A DNA stretch of 64,000 nt from Bacteroidales bacterium (GTDB taxonomy: Bacteria; Bacteroidota; Bacteroidia; Bacteroidales; P3): assembly GCA_017455205.1 (NCBI GenBank), contig JAFTBM010000018.1, positions 42,619-106,618 on the forward strand. The letters run 5' to 3'. Shown here piece after piece: positions 48,575-57,172 of the stretch. The first letter of the stretch is position 1, and every line of letters starts with the position of its first letter. The translations under genes were made by a program, and so were the position numbers. Under the pieces are notes generated by a model. That model had not been told where the DNA came from. It saw only the letters and a list, made by a program, of their open reading frames with translations, and did not search any database.

Positions 48575-48793
48575 GACTCTTACTCCTGCTTTTATATTAC
48601 ACAATTATAGTTGTTTGACCGTAAACACACCGTCGCGGTTTCAAGTGCTAAAATAGGTAGAAAATAGCGATATTCCATGGCCAAGTTTTCAACATTATTC
48701 ACCATCCGTCTATTAATTCTTTGAAACTAAAACTTCTGCTCTGTTGATAACGCTCCCTGCCGATGGCTGTTTTCTTCTTTTGCTTTTTGCTTG

Positions 48794-50668
48794 TTATTTT
48801 TCGCCTTTCCGCTGTTCGGCGAACTTGATGTCTTTCACGTTGAGTTGCACCTCGGTGTGTCCCCGCCAGTAGTTTTCCTCCAGTTGGTAGCAGAGGTCGA
48901 ATTTGGCTCCCGACCTCATCTGCTCGCAGCATTCGCCCATTTGGAAGGCGATGGCTGGGTAGGGCTTCAGCATCCGCTCTTGCAGCGACATGGCGTGGAA
49001 TTTCAAGTGCTTGTGTCCCACTACCCGTGCGCCGTAGTAGCCACCATCGTTGTAGTCCACCAGGTTGCGGCTGAGGAACACTGGCACCGTGTTTTCGGGA
49101 CCGAAGGGGGCAAACTGTTTCAGGATGCGGAGAAACTTGGGGGTGATCTGCGAGAAGTCTATCTCGGCATCTATCTCCACCTCGGGTGGCACCTCCTCTT
49201 CGCCCATTCCCTGTCGCACCAGTGCCTCGAAGCGCTCGAGGAAGGCTCTCATATTGCCTTGCTTTAGGCTGACGCCAGCGGCGCTGCGGTGGCCGCCGAA
49301 GTGTTCCAGCAGGTCGGCACATTGCTCGAGGGCTTGGTGGATGTCGAAGTCTTTGACCGAGCGAGCCGACCCAGTAATCAAGCCATCGCTGCCGCGAGTG
49401 AAGACGATGGTCGGCTTGTTGTATGCTTCCACGATGCGACTGGCCACTATGCCCACCACCCCGCGATGCCAATGTTCGTCGAAGAGTACCAACGACTGCC
49501 GACCGATGTAGAACTCGTCGTGGTCTACGCGGCGGCGAGCCTCCTCGGTGGCATCGGTGTCGAGTTTTTTGCGTTGGAGGTTGTACTCATTGATTTCTTC
49601 AGCGAGGTTGCGCGCCATGATGGGGTCGTCGGTCAGCAGCAGGCGCACCGAGTCGAAGGCTGATCGAAGGCGGCCAGCGGCATTGATACGCGGCCCGATG
49701 AGGAACACTAAATCGCTGATGGTAAGCTCTTTTTCGAAGTAGTCAGTTCGCTTTTCGGCCCGATCGCTGCCCGCTCCCTCATCCTCGCTGCGCCGACCGA
49801 TATGGCCATATTTCAATATAGCCTCGATGCCGAGACGCGGCTTGGTGTTGATTACGCGCAGCCCGTAGTAGGCCAGCACACGGTTTTCGCCCATGATGGG
49901 TACGATGTCGCTGGCGATGCTGACGGCCACCAGGTCAAGGTATTGCAGCAGCCGCAATTTCAGCTCTTCCTGCCGTTTGCGGCGGGCTTCGTCGAGCTGC
50001 TCGGGCAAGTCGCAGAGGCGCACCCCCAGCCGCTGCTCGAGGTGGGCTTCCACTATCTTGAATCCGATGCCACAGCCACTGAGTTCTTTGTAGGGGTAGG
50101 GGCAGTCGGGCTGCTTGGGGTCGAGCACTGCAACGGCGGCAGGCACCGTCTCGTCGGGCAGGTGGTGGTCGCCAATGATGAAGTCGATGCCTTTCTGGCT
50201 GGCATAGGCCACCTGCTCCACGGCCTTGATGCCGCAGTCGAGGGCAATCATCAGTTTCACCCCCGTCTGGCTGGCATAGTCAATCCCCTGGTAGGAGATG
50301 CCGTAGCCTTCCCGCTCGCGGTCGGGCACGTAGAAATCAATGTTAGGGTTGAGCTCCTTGAGGTAGCTGTAGACCAATGCCACTGCCGACGTGCCATCGA
50401 CGTCGTAGTCGCCATAGACCATGATGCGTTCCTGCCGTTTGATGGCTTCGTTGATGCGCCCAATGGCCTGCTGCATGCCTTTCATTAGGAAGGGGTCGTG
50501 GATTTGGTCGAGGCTGGGACGGAAAAAGCAGCGTGCTTCCTCAAACGTCCTCACTCCACGCTCCACCAGCAGTGTGGCTATTATGCGGTCTACACCCAAC
50601 GAGGCCGATAGTCTTTCAACAGTTTCTAAATCATAGTCTTTCCGTAATATCCAATGTTTTTCCTTCAT
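48794..50668 (-). CDS. recJ: Single-stranded-DNA-specific exonuclease RecJ
   Basis: 5'-3' exonuclease in recombination and mismatch repair (624 residues). DHH-family motifs: DYDVDG at residues 87-92, GDHHLPDE near 155, and the DHHA1 domain with GGHRSAAGVSL. A C-terminal OB-like domain follows (VFLSRNLVDYNDGGYYGARVVGHKHLKFHAM). It has its own promoter; nrdJ lies 219 bp downstream. Confidence 0.97.
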   Translation of the reverse strand: MKEKHWILRKDYDLETVERLSASLGVDRIIATLLVERGVRTFEEARCFFRPSLDQIHDPFLMKGMQQAIGRINEAIKRQERIMVYGDYDVDGTSAVALVYSYLKELNPNIDFYVPDREREGYGISYQGIDYASQTGVKLMIALDCGIKAVEQVAYASQKGIDFIIGDHHLPDETVPAAVAVLDPKQPDCPYPYKELSGCGIGFKIVEAHLEQRLGVRLCDLPEQLDEARRKRQEELKLRLLQYLDLVAVSIASDIVPIMGENRVLAYYGLRVINTKPRLGIEAILKYGHIGRRSEDEGAGSDRAEKRTDYFEKELTISDLVFLIGPRINAAGRLRSAFDSVRLLLTDDPIMARNLAEEINEYNLQRKKLDTDATEEARRRVDHDEFYIGRQSLVLFDEHWHRGVVGIVASRIVEAYNKPTIVFTRGSDGLITGSARSVKDFDIHQALEQCADLLEHFGGHRSAAGVSLKQGNMRAFLERFEALVRQGMGEEEVPPEVEIDAEIDFSQITPKFLRILKQFAPFGPENTVPVFLSRNLVDYNDGGYYGARVVGHKHLKFHAMSLQERMLKPYPAIAFQMGECCEQMRSGAKFDLCYQLEENYWRGHTEVQLNVKDIKFAEQRKGEK

Positions 50669-50681
50669 ATTTTTCTGGCTG

Positions 50682-50711
50682 TAAAGTTACGACTTTTTCT
50701 CCAACCGCCAA
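50682..50711 (-). promoter_or_regulatory. Promoter of recJ
   Basis: On the minus strand TTGG (50711-50708), 18 bp, then TAACTTTA (50689-50682), one mismatch from TAnnTTTG. The -7 box is 13 bases before the recJ ATG, so the leader is very short. Confidence 0.6.
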
Positions 50712-50907
50712 TCAACTTTTTCTCCCCCCAGTCGGTCGATGTCCAACCTACCATTTGAGGTTCAAATGCTTGCACCTGTTGAAAAATTATTTTTTGCTCC
50801 GTAGGTGCTTCAGCTGGCAGTTGTGTGGGCATGATGCCTCCTCAGGGTGGGGGTGGTGTTTGGAGCGTAGGAGGGGCGTGGATGGTGCGCGACAGCGGCG
50901 TGTGATG

Positions 50908-50985
50908 TCCGACCCGAGTCGGAGGTGACACGGACCTGACACGGAGATGACACGGAGTTGACACGGACCAAGTCCCTACCGCCAG
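50908..50985. repeat. Dispersed palindromic array, half copy
   Basis: Centre TCCGACCCGAGTCGGA (50908-50923), then four 11-bp units GGTGACACGGA, CCTGACACGGA, GATGACACGGA, GTTGACACGGA (50924-50967) and the end CCAAGTCCCTACCGCCAG (50968-50985), which is identical to the end of the copy at 3.9 kb. The arm that should stand left of the centre is missing. Confidence 0.88.
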
Positions 50986-51010
50986 AGGTGGTGTTTGGGT
51001 GGCGTATGGA

Positions 51011-51034
51011 GGGGTGTGGGGTAGGGGTGGAGGG
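51011..51034 (+). other. G-quadruplex-type motif
   Basis: GGGG-TGT-GGGG-TA-GGGG-TGGA-GGG: four runs of at least three G with loops of 2-4 bases, on the plus strand 80 bp before the start at 51115. Whether it folds is not known. Confidence 0.6.
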
Positions 51035-51114
51035 TTTGGAGAGGTGGTTTTTTTGTGGGGGAGCGGGTACTAATGAGTGCGGATTGGTGTTAATGGGGTA
51101 TAATTTTCTTTGCT

Positions 51115-51912
51115 ATGAGAATACAAGATTCTGCTAAATGGGATTACGGCCACGCGCTGGTAGTGGCTGGGAGCTATGGCCGTGTGGGCTGTGCGATTCT
51201 GGCTGCGAAGGCAGCTTTGCGAAGCGGCTGCGGTATGGTGACGGCCTGTGTGCCTTCGCGTTGCGTCGATGCTGTGCAGTCGGCTTTCCCCGAGGCGATG
51301 CTGGCGGTGGATTCCAATCCGTACCACTTCTCCGCTGTTCCGCACGATTTGGGTCGTTACCAGGCGATTGCTGTGGGGCCAGGCATCGGTTGCGAGGCTG
51401 CCACGGCGAGGGCGCTGCATGATTTGCTGGTGGCACGCGATGAGGAGGTGCCGCTGGTGCTGGATGCTGATGCGCTGAATATTTTGGCGGAGCATCGGGA
51501 GTGGTTGGAGCTTTGCCGAGGGGCTATTCTGACACCGCATGTGCGTGAGTATGAGCGGCTGTTTGGCGAGGAGGATCCAGTGGTGGTTGCGGAGCTGTAT
51601 GGCTTGACCATTGTCCTAAAGCATCACCGCACGGTGGTTTATGCCCCAGGCGAGTTGCCTTACGAGAATGCGACGGGCAATGCCGGCATGGCCACGGCTG
51701 GCAGTGGCGATGTGCTGACGGGGATGCTGGCGGGGATGCTGGCGCAGAGGCCATATTTGGATTGGTTTAGGACGGTTTGCGTTGCGGTGAGGCTGCATGG
51801 CTTGGCGGGGGACAGGTGGGTGGAGCGGCACACAGAGTCGGGGTTGATTGCGTCGGATTTGGTGGATGAGCTGGCCGATATTTCGACCGAAGAGGTCGAG
51901 GGTCGGCAGTGA
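51115..51912 (+). CDS. nnrD: ADP/ATP-dependent NAD(P)H-hydrate dehydratase, stand-alone C-terminal YjeF domain
   Basis: Repairs hydrated NAD(P)H (265 residues, ribokinase-like fold). Motifs: HALVVAGSYGRVGCAILAAKAALRSGCGMVT at the N-terminus, VGPGIG, LDADALNIL, ILTPHVREYERLFG, and NAGMATAGSGDVLTGMLAGML near the C-terminus. In many bacteria, Bacteroidota included as I recall, this domain is fused behind the NnrE epimerase domain; here the frame begins with the dehydratase domain and nothing epimerase-like lies upstream. A TTTCTTTG promoter-like box ends two bases before the ATG, so the mRNA could be leaderless. Confidence 0.92.
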   Translation: MRIQDSAKWDYGHALVVAGSYGRVGCAILAAKAALRSGCGMVTACVPSRCVDAVQSAFPEAMLAVDSNPYHFSAVPHDLGRYQAIAVGPGIGCEAATARALHDLLVARDEEVPLVLDADALNILAEHREWLELCRGAILTPHVREYERLFGEEDPVVVAELYGLTIVLKHHRTVVYAPGELPYENATGNAGMATAGSGDVLTGMLAGMLAQRPYLDWFRTVCVAVRLHGLAGDRWVERHTESGLIASDLVDELADISTEEVEGRQ

Positions 51913-51937
51913 GGATGAGGTGTGGGTTATAGATTAG

Positions 51938-51968
51938 GTGAGGGGCGCAGCGAAGCTGCGCCCCTCAC
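51938..51968. terminator. Perfect 14-bp-stem hairpin between convergent nnrD and lpxA
   Basis: GTGAGGGGCGCAGC / GCTGCGCCCCTCAC around a GAA loop. It lies in the 72-bp gap between two convergent genes and could end both transcripts, but it has no T tract on either strand. It may instead be a small palindromic repeat. Confidence 0.6.
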
Positions 51969-51984
51969 GGAGTGGTAAGCAGGG

Positions 51985-52773
51985 TTATTCTCCCTTTCGA
52001 GCCGATTTGTAGCCGCTGAGCAGACCGGTGTTGGCGTTGCCGATAAAGGCGAGCACTTGTTTTCCTTCGTCGGTCTGGCCGAAGCGTTCTTTGACCAGTT
52101 CAAGGGCATCGGCGAAGGGAATGCCTTTGACGAAGAGGTAGCGGTAGATGTCGGCGATGCGGTTGATGCTTTCGGTTGAGAAACCGCGGCGTTGGAGGCC
52201 GAGGCTGTTGATGCCACAGTATTGGATGGGGTAGCGGGCGGCTTTGATGAAGGGGGGGATGTCTTTGTCGACCAGTGCACCGCCTTGGGTGATGACGTGG
52301 GAGCCGATGTGGATGAACTGGAGGCAGGCGGTTTTGCCGCCGAGGATGACCCAGTCGCCGAGGATGATGTGGCCGGCGAGGGTGGCGTTGTTGGCTAGGA
52401 CGCAGTGGTCGCCGATGACGCAGTCGTGAGCCACGTGGACGTAGGCCATGAGCAGGTTGCCGTTGCCAATGACGGTTTTGCCGCTGGCGGCGGTGCCGCG
52501 ATTGATGGTGCAGCATTCGCGGATGACGTTGTCGTCGCCGATTTCGGCGGTGGTGTATTCGCCAGCGAACTTGAGGTCCTGCGGCACTGCGGCTATCACT
52601 GCGCCAGGGAATATTTTGCACCGTTTGCCGATGCGTGCACCAGGGAAGATGGTGACGTTGGGGCCTATCCAAGTGCCGTCGCCGATTTCCACATCGTCGC
52701 AGATGGTGCTGAAGTTGCTTATGGTTACTCCTTCGCCGATGCGGGCGTTGGGGTGCAGGTCGTAGAGGGTCAT
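51985..52773 (-). CDS. lpxA: UDP-N-acetylglucosamine acyltransferase
   Basis: First step of lipid A synthesis, adding a 3-hydroxyacyl chain to UDP-GlcNAc (262 residues). Left-handed beta-helix of hexapeptide repeats (IGDGTWIGPNVTIFPGARIGKRC), catalytic His in YVHVAHDCVIGDH, and a helical C-terminal end. It overlaps lpxC by ATGA. Confidence 0.97.
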   Translation of the reverse strand: MTLYDLHPNARIGEGVTISNFSTICDDVEIGDGTWIGPNVTIFPGARIGKRCKIFPGAVIAAVPQDLKFAGEYTTAEIGDDNVIRECCTINRGTAASGKTVIGNGNLLMAYVHVAHDCVIGDHCVLANNATLAGHIILGDWVILGGKTACLQFIHIGSHVITQGGALVDKDIPPFIKAARYPIQYCGINSLGLQRRGFSTESINRIADIYRYLFVKGIPFADALELVKERFGQTDEGKQVLAFIGNANTGLLSGYKSARKGE

Positions 52774-53705
52774 GATTGCTTGCTTTGAATGTTGGTGATA
52801 ATTTTGTCGGATAGGAAGCGGGCGAAGGCGTTGTTGGCCTTGTGCCCAGGCTTATAGATGTCGAAGTGTGCGTTGATAGGGAGGCCGACGAGGCGGATGT
52901 CGCCCACGAAGTCGAGCAGTTTGTGGCGCGCGGGTTCGTTGGGGAAGTAGGGGTCGGTGGTGTTGAGCACGCCATCGTGGACGCGGAAGTGGTTGATGTC
53001 TTTGTTGAAGGTTTTGGCCAGGCGTTTGAGTTGGCGGGGGGAGAGCTCTTTGTTGACGAAGACGAGTGCGTTGTCGAGGCTGCCGCCCTTGATGAGGTTG
53101 AGGTGGAGGAGGGGTTCGATTTCGTGGAGGAAGACGAAGGTGCGGCAGGGTGCGATGGCGGCTGGGTAGTCGGCCATAGAGGCGAGGTCGGCTTCCTGGC
53201 GGCCGATGACGCTTTTGGGGAAGTCGATGGTGCAGTGGACGGAGAAGTGGTCGCTGGGGGTGATGTCGAAGGAGGAGCCAGTGGGTGCGTAGTCGAAGTG
53301 GAGTGGCTGGGCGATGGTGGCTACTTTGCGTGGTTCGTGCTGCTGCACAACGCCTACGCGAGTTAGTTGCAGCAGCCAGGGGCGTGCCGAGCCGTCGAGG
53401 ATGGGGATTTCGCCTCCGTCGAGTTCGATGAGGGCGTTGTCGATGCCCATTCCGTGGAGGGCGGACATGAGGTGCTCGATGGTGGCCACAGTCTGCCGTC
53501 CTGCGCCGAGGGTGGTGCCACGTGAAGTTTCGCCCACGCGACTGGCTTCGGCGGGCTGGGTGATGATGTTGGTGCGGTCGGTGCGGCGGAAGGCGATGCC
53601 GAAGTTTTCGGGTGCGGGGATGACGGTTACCGTTACGGTGCGCCCAGTGTGCAGTCCAGGCCCAGTCAGGCGGAAGGTTTTTTTGATTGTCTGTTGTGGT
53701 TCCAT
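52770..53705 (-). CDS. lpxC: UDP-3-O-acyl-N-acetylglucosamine deacetylase (LpxC only, no FabZ fusion)
   Basis: Zinc hydrolase, the committed step of lipid A synthesis (311 residues). Zinc-site motifs are TIEHLMSALHGMGIDNALIE (first His) and ARHKLLDFVGD (second His and Asp). KTFRLTGPGLHTGRTVTV is the usual N-terminus. The ATG at 53705 (MEPQQTIKK) is chosen; the 82 residues upstream in the same frame are a shadow of the neighbouring gene. In most Bacteroidota LpxC is fused to a C-terminal FabZ dehydratase; this one ends at the LpxC domain and runs straight into lpxA. Confidence 0.95.
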   Translation of the reverse strand: MEPQQTIKKTFRLTGPGLHTGRTVTVTVIPAPENFGIAFRRTDRTNIITQPAEASRVGETSRGTTLGAGRQTVATIEHLMSALHGMGIDNALIELDGGEIPILDGSARPWLLQLTRVGVVQQHEPRKVATIAQPLHFDYAPTGSSFDITPSDHFSVHCTIDFPKSVIGRQEADLASMADYPAAIAPCRTFVFLHEIEPLLHLNLIKGGSLDNALVFVNKELSPRQLKRLAKTFNKDINHFRVHDGVLNTTDPYFPNEPARHKLLDFVGDIRLVGLPINAHFDIYKPGHKANNAFARFLSDKIITNIQSKQS

Positions 53706-53721
53706 CCAGGTGGGGGCTTGG

Positions 53722-55398
53722 TTATTTGGTTGGGATGGGTTGCATCCGAAGACCGTCCATTCGATAGAGTGTGGCGCGTTCGTTTTCGAGTCCAGCACCG
53801 CTTCTGACGAGGCGCATGGGTTGGGTGAGGCCGTTGATGCCAGCGGTGGCGGTGTTCCAGAAGTTGGCACCCAGTCGGTGCAGCCCTCTGACGATGTAGA
53901 GGGTGAGGTCGTAGGCGGTAGGAGCCAGGATGGAGGTGGGCTCGGTGGCATAGCGGGAGCGGAAGTCCTGCAGGAAGCCTACGTGCGTCTCGTTGGTCAT
54001 ATCCCAGGCGGTGGCGAAGGTGTGGTAGGATGCGTGCTGGAGCTGGAGGAAGTCGATGTCGGGGTAGTCTTGAGTCCAGTCGGTGAGGGTGTAGAGTGTT
54101 GGAGGGTTGCTCTTGATGGAGGAGAGACTGTTGAGCAGGTTGCTGGTGTAGACGCGGTTGAGGTCGCGCCCTTGGTCGTAGAGGCTGACTACGATGTTGT
54201 CGGTGGTGGATTTCAGTGTGGCTGTGAGTTTGGCACTTTGGCTCCAGTTGAAGAGAGTGTAGGCAATGTCGGTGCGCTGGTCAAGCTGACGGCGCATTTC
54301 GCCGAGGATTTCTTTTTCGTTTTTGCTGCCAGAGTGGATGATGTAGAGGTGGCCGCTGGGGTGCTCAAGCTTGATGTTGGCAAGCATTGTCGCCACTTTG
54401 CCAGCGGTGGAGGGTTGCACTTTGATGGCGTAGGGGTTGGTGGCACATATCTCGCTGCGGGTGGCCATAGGGTTGACGATGTAGATGCCAGCCTGCTGAG
54501 CCAACTCGGCAGCTTTGCTGAAGGCATCGCGCAGCAGCAGGGCTATCAACACATCGCATTCGGCCACTCGGTGGCTGGCAAAGGAGGATTCTACTTGCTC
54601 GGCAGTGCCAGCCGACACATCGACTACGTTGAGCTCCACGCTGATGCCCTCTTCGGTGAGTTTGTCGAGTGCCATGCGGATGCCTTCGTAGAATTCGATG
54701 AACTCGAATTGGCGATAGGTTTTCTTGCCGCGCTGCTCTACGTCGAATTTGGTGGTGGATATTTCGTCGATTTGTGCCAGGTGGAGGGGCATCATCAGAG
54801 CCACTTTGATGGTTTTGCCTGGTTGGCGGGGTGCAACTGGGGGAGTGGGGTGGGAGGCTATGGGGGTGGTTGTGGTGGTGTTTTTTGCTGTGGTGGTAGG
54901 GGTGTGGGGTTTAGGATCTGTTTTGGGCGTGGGGAGGATGGGTTTCGATTCGGCTTTGCTTTCAGCCTCAAGGGTGGGGGCAGCTGCCTTTTGGTCGGCT
55001 TTGTGGGCTGCTTCCGCGGCTGCTTTTTGTTCTGCCTCGCGGGCTGCTTCTTCGGCTTTGCGCTCTGCTTCGGCTTGCTCGGAGAATTGCCCCCTGCAGG
55101 GAAGCCACACGGTGTCGCCTGCGTGCATGAAATGGATGTCGACGTGCGTAACAGCATCGTAGCTTTCCACGCGGTAGGCTTTGGCGATAGAGTAGACGGT
55201 CTGGCCAGTTTTGACGATGTGGACGTAGTATTTGCGTCCGTGCAGCATCTGGGTTTGGAGGCTGACTTCTACGGGTGTGGTGCCTGGTGCTTGGGCGGCT
55301 GCTCGGGGGAGCAGACCTATCCACAGCCCTATGACAAGCAGCAGGGCTGTCGCGAGGTGCAGCGTCCGCCTGCGGTGGGTGTGTGGCTGGTCGTTCAT
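53722..55398 (-). CDS. LysM domain plus periplasmic binding (type 1 PBP-like) protein
   Basis: A 558-residue exported protein. Order: signal peptide/anchor (TALLLVIGLWIGLLPRAAAQA, cleavage about residue 36), one LysM peptidoglycan-binding domain (about 57-100; HIVKTGQTVYSIAKAYRV), an Ala/Glu/Lys-rich coiled coil (107-150), a Pro/Thr linker (155-195), and a Peripla_BP_6-like fold (200-558; KVALMMPLHLAQID, MATRSEICATNPYAIKVQPS). Such proteins stand next to guaA in many Bacteroidales; their ligand is unknown. 7 bp after guaA and 16 bp before lpxC. Confidence 0.88.
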   Translation of the reverse strand: MNDQPHTHRRRTLHLATALLLVIGLWIGLLPRAAAQAPGTTPVEVSLQTQMLHGRKYYVHIVKTGQTVYSIAKAYRVESYDAVTHVDIHFMHAGDTVWLPCRGQFSEQAEAERKAEEAAREAEQKAAAEAAHKADQKAAAPTLEAESKAESKPILPTPKTDPKPHTPTTTAKNTTTTTPIASHPTPPVAPRQPGKTIKVALMMPLHLAQIDEISTTKFDVEQRGKKTYRQFEFIEFYEGIRMALDKLTEEGISVELNVVDVSAGTAEQVESSFASHRVAECDVLIALLLRDAFSKAAELAQQAGIYIVNPMATRSEICATNPYAIKVQPSTAGKVATMLANIKLEHPSGHLYIIHSGSKNEKEILGEMRRQLDQRTDIAYTLFNWSQSAKLTATLKSTTDNIVVSLYDQGRDLNRVYTSNLLNSLSSIKSNPPTLYTLTDWTQDYPDIDFLQLQHASYHTFATAWDMTNETHVGFLQDFRSRYATEPTSILAPTAYDLTLYIVRGLHRLGANFWNTATAGINGLTQPMRLVRSGAGLENERATLYRMDGLRMQPIPTK

Positions 55399-55405
55399 CG
55401 GTTGC

Positions 55406-56932
55406 TTATTCCCATTCGATGGTTGCGGGCGGCTTGGAACTGATGTCGTAGCAGACGCGGTTCACGCCGCGCACGCGGTTGATAATCTCGTTGGACATAC
55501 GGGCGAGGAAGTCGTAGGGCAGGTGGCACCAGTCGGCAGTCATGCCGTCCACGCTTTCTACTGCACGCAGTGCCACTACGCTTTCGTAGGTGCGCTCGTC
55601 GCCCATCACGCCGACGCTCTGCACTGGTAGCAGTATAGCTCCGGCCTGCCACACCTTGTCGTAGAGACCTGCCTCGCGCAGTCCTTGGATGAATATGTGG
55701 TCGACCTCCTGCAGCACACGGACTTTCTCGGGTGTTACTTCGCTCAATATACGGATGGCCAGCCCAGGACCGGGGAAGGGGTGGCGGCCAATCAGTTCCT
55801 CCTTGATGCCCAGCTGGCGGCCTACGCGGCGCACTTCGTCTTTGAAGAGGCTGCGCAGTGGCTCGACAAGCTTGAGCTTCATGTAGTCGGGCAGACCGCC
55901 TACGTTGTGGTGGCTTTTGATGGTCTGGCTTGGCCCTTTGACGCTTGAACTTTCAATCACGTCGGGATAGATGGTGCCTTGTCCGAGCCATTTGGCATCG
56001 GTGATGAGCTTGGCCTCGGCATCAAACACGTCTATGAAGGTTTTCCCGATGGCTTTGCGCTTCTTCTCGGGGTCGGTTACGCCGGCCAATACTGCGTAGA
56101 AGCGCTCTTTGGCATCCACACCTTTGACGTTGAGCCCCATGTCCTTGTAGGAGTTGAGGACGCTGCTGAACTCGTCTTTGCGCAGCAGGCCGTTGTCTAC
56201 GAAGATGCAGTGGAGCTGGTTGCCCACGGCTCGGTGGAGTAGCATGGCGGTCACGGAGCTGTCTACACCGCCGCTGAGACCGAGCACCACCTTGTCGGTG
56301 CCGATGGTAGCGCGTAGCTGGCTGACGGTGGTCTCGATAAAGCTTTCGGGTGTCCACACTTGGCGGCAGCCACAGATATCGACCACAAAGTTGCGTAGCA
56401 GTTGCTTGCCGTCAGTCGAGTGATGCACTTCGGGATGGAACTGGATAGCGTAGGTGGGTTCGCCTTCAATCTGGTAGCCAGCGTAGCGGACGTTGGCGGT
56501 GGAGCAGATGGTGCGGTAGCCTGCGGGGAGCACCTCGATGGTGTCGCCGTGGCTCATCCACACTTGGCTACCTTCGGGGAGACCTTTCATCAGTGGGTTT
56601 TCGCTGTCGATGAAGGTTAGATTGGCACGGCCATACTCGCGGATTTGGCTTTGCTGCACTTTGCCGCCGCCCCATTTGGCCAAGTACTGCGCTCCGTAGC
56701 AAACGGCAAGCAGTGGCAGCCGCCCTTTGATGCCCTCCATGTCGGGTACTGGTGCGTCGGGGGCGTTGCAACTATAGGGACTTCCCGAGAAGACCACTCC
56801 GCGCACTTCATCGGTCAGCTGTGGTAGACGATTGTAAGGATGGATTTCGCAGTAGACGTTCAGTTCGCGAATTTTGCGTGCTATCAGTTGAGTGTATTGA
56901 GAACCAAAGTCTAATATAACAATTTTGTCCAT
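55406..56932 (-). CDS. guaA: GMP synthase (glutamine-hydrolysing)
   Basis: Converts XMP to GMP (508 residues). The N-terminal class I amidotransferase domain has its catalytic Cys in AVCYGAQ and His in FHPEVHHS. The ATP pyrophosphatase P-loop is [15 protein letters not shown]. The C-terminal dimerisation domain ends with the family-typical PPATIEWE. First gene of guaA-LysM protein-lpxC-lpxA. Confidence 0.98.
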   Translation of the reverse strand: MDKIVILDFGSQYTQLIARKIRELNVYCEIHPYNRLPQLTDEVRGVVFSGSPYSCNAPDAPVPDMEGIKGRLPLLAVCYGAQYLAKWGGGKVQQSQIREYGRANLTFIDSENPLMKGLPEGSQVWMSHGDTIEVLPAGYRTICSTANVRYAGYQIEGEPTYAIQFHPEVHHSTDGKQLLRNFVVDICGCRQVWTPESFIETTVSQLRATIGTDKVVLGLSGGVDSSVTAMLLHRAVGNQLHCIFVDNGLLRKDEFSSVLNSYKDMGLNVKGVDAKERFYAVLAGVTDPEKKRKAIGKTFIDVFDAEAKLITDAKWLGQGTIYPDVIESSSVKGPSQTIKSHHNVGGLPDYMKLKLVEPLRSLFKDEVRRVGRQLGIKEELIGRHPFPGPGLAIRILSEVTPEKVRVLQEVDHIFIQGLREAGLYDKVWQAGAILLPVQSVGVMGDERTYESVVALRAVESVDGMTADWCHLPYDFLARMSNEIINRVRGVNRVCYDISSKPPATIEWE

Positions 56933-56954
56933 AGATTACACCTATTTCAAGTTG

Positions 56955-56962
56955 CAAATATA
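56955..56962 (-). promoter_or_regulatory. Possible -7 box of guaA
   Basis: On the minus strand TATATTTG, an exact TAnnTTTG match 22 bases before the guaA ATG. No good -33 box is seen at the right distance. Confidence 0.55.
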
Positions 56963-57143
56963 CATCTTTTTCTCCACATACGGCCACGAAATATCTCCCT
57001 ATATTTCCAAGTCGCACTTTTTCAGTCATTTTGGTGAATGAGTAGACTGATGTCGAAGATAAGAGGATGCCTTGTGGTGGGACGAAAATTGCGGACAAAA
57101 GTGCAGAAAAGCGACATTCTCTGCATGTATGATTTTTTTTGCG

Positions 57144-57151
57144 TAACTTTG
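57144..57151 (+). promoter_or_regulatory. -7 box of cysS
   Basis: TAACTTTG, an exact TAnnTTTG match. It lies 22 bases before the ATG at 57173 and only 13 before the ATG at 57164, which favours the later start. Confidence 0.6.
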
Positions 57152-57172
57152 CAGGGAGATAAAATGAGGGTT

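Larger units (their letters stand above)
50669..51114. other. Divergent intergenic region between recJ and the NAD(P)HX dehydratase gene
   Basis: 446 bp with no credible gene. It holds the recJ promoter, a half copy of the 11-bp array (50908-50985), a G-rich tract with a four-run G-quadruplex motif (51011-51034), and a TTTCTTTG box (51105-51112) immediately before the plus-strand start. Confidence 0.75.

Noticed and set aside
48575-48793. Cobalamin riboswitch before the B12-dependent nrdJ
   Set aside because: The leader is only about 200 bp from recJ and shows no B12-box-like element or the long structured region such riboswitches need.
53314-55443. 709-codon plus-strand frame opposite lpxC and the LysM protein
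   Set aside because: Antisense shadow: the minus strand encodes two recognisable families in correct operon spacing, while this frame gives low-complexity Val/Gly/Phe sequence.
56933-57172. Purine riboswitch upstream of guaA
   Set aside because: The divergent gap contains only promoter-like boxes; no paired elements with the conserved purine-aptamer loops were seen.
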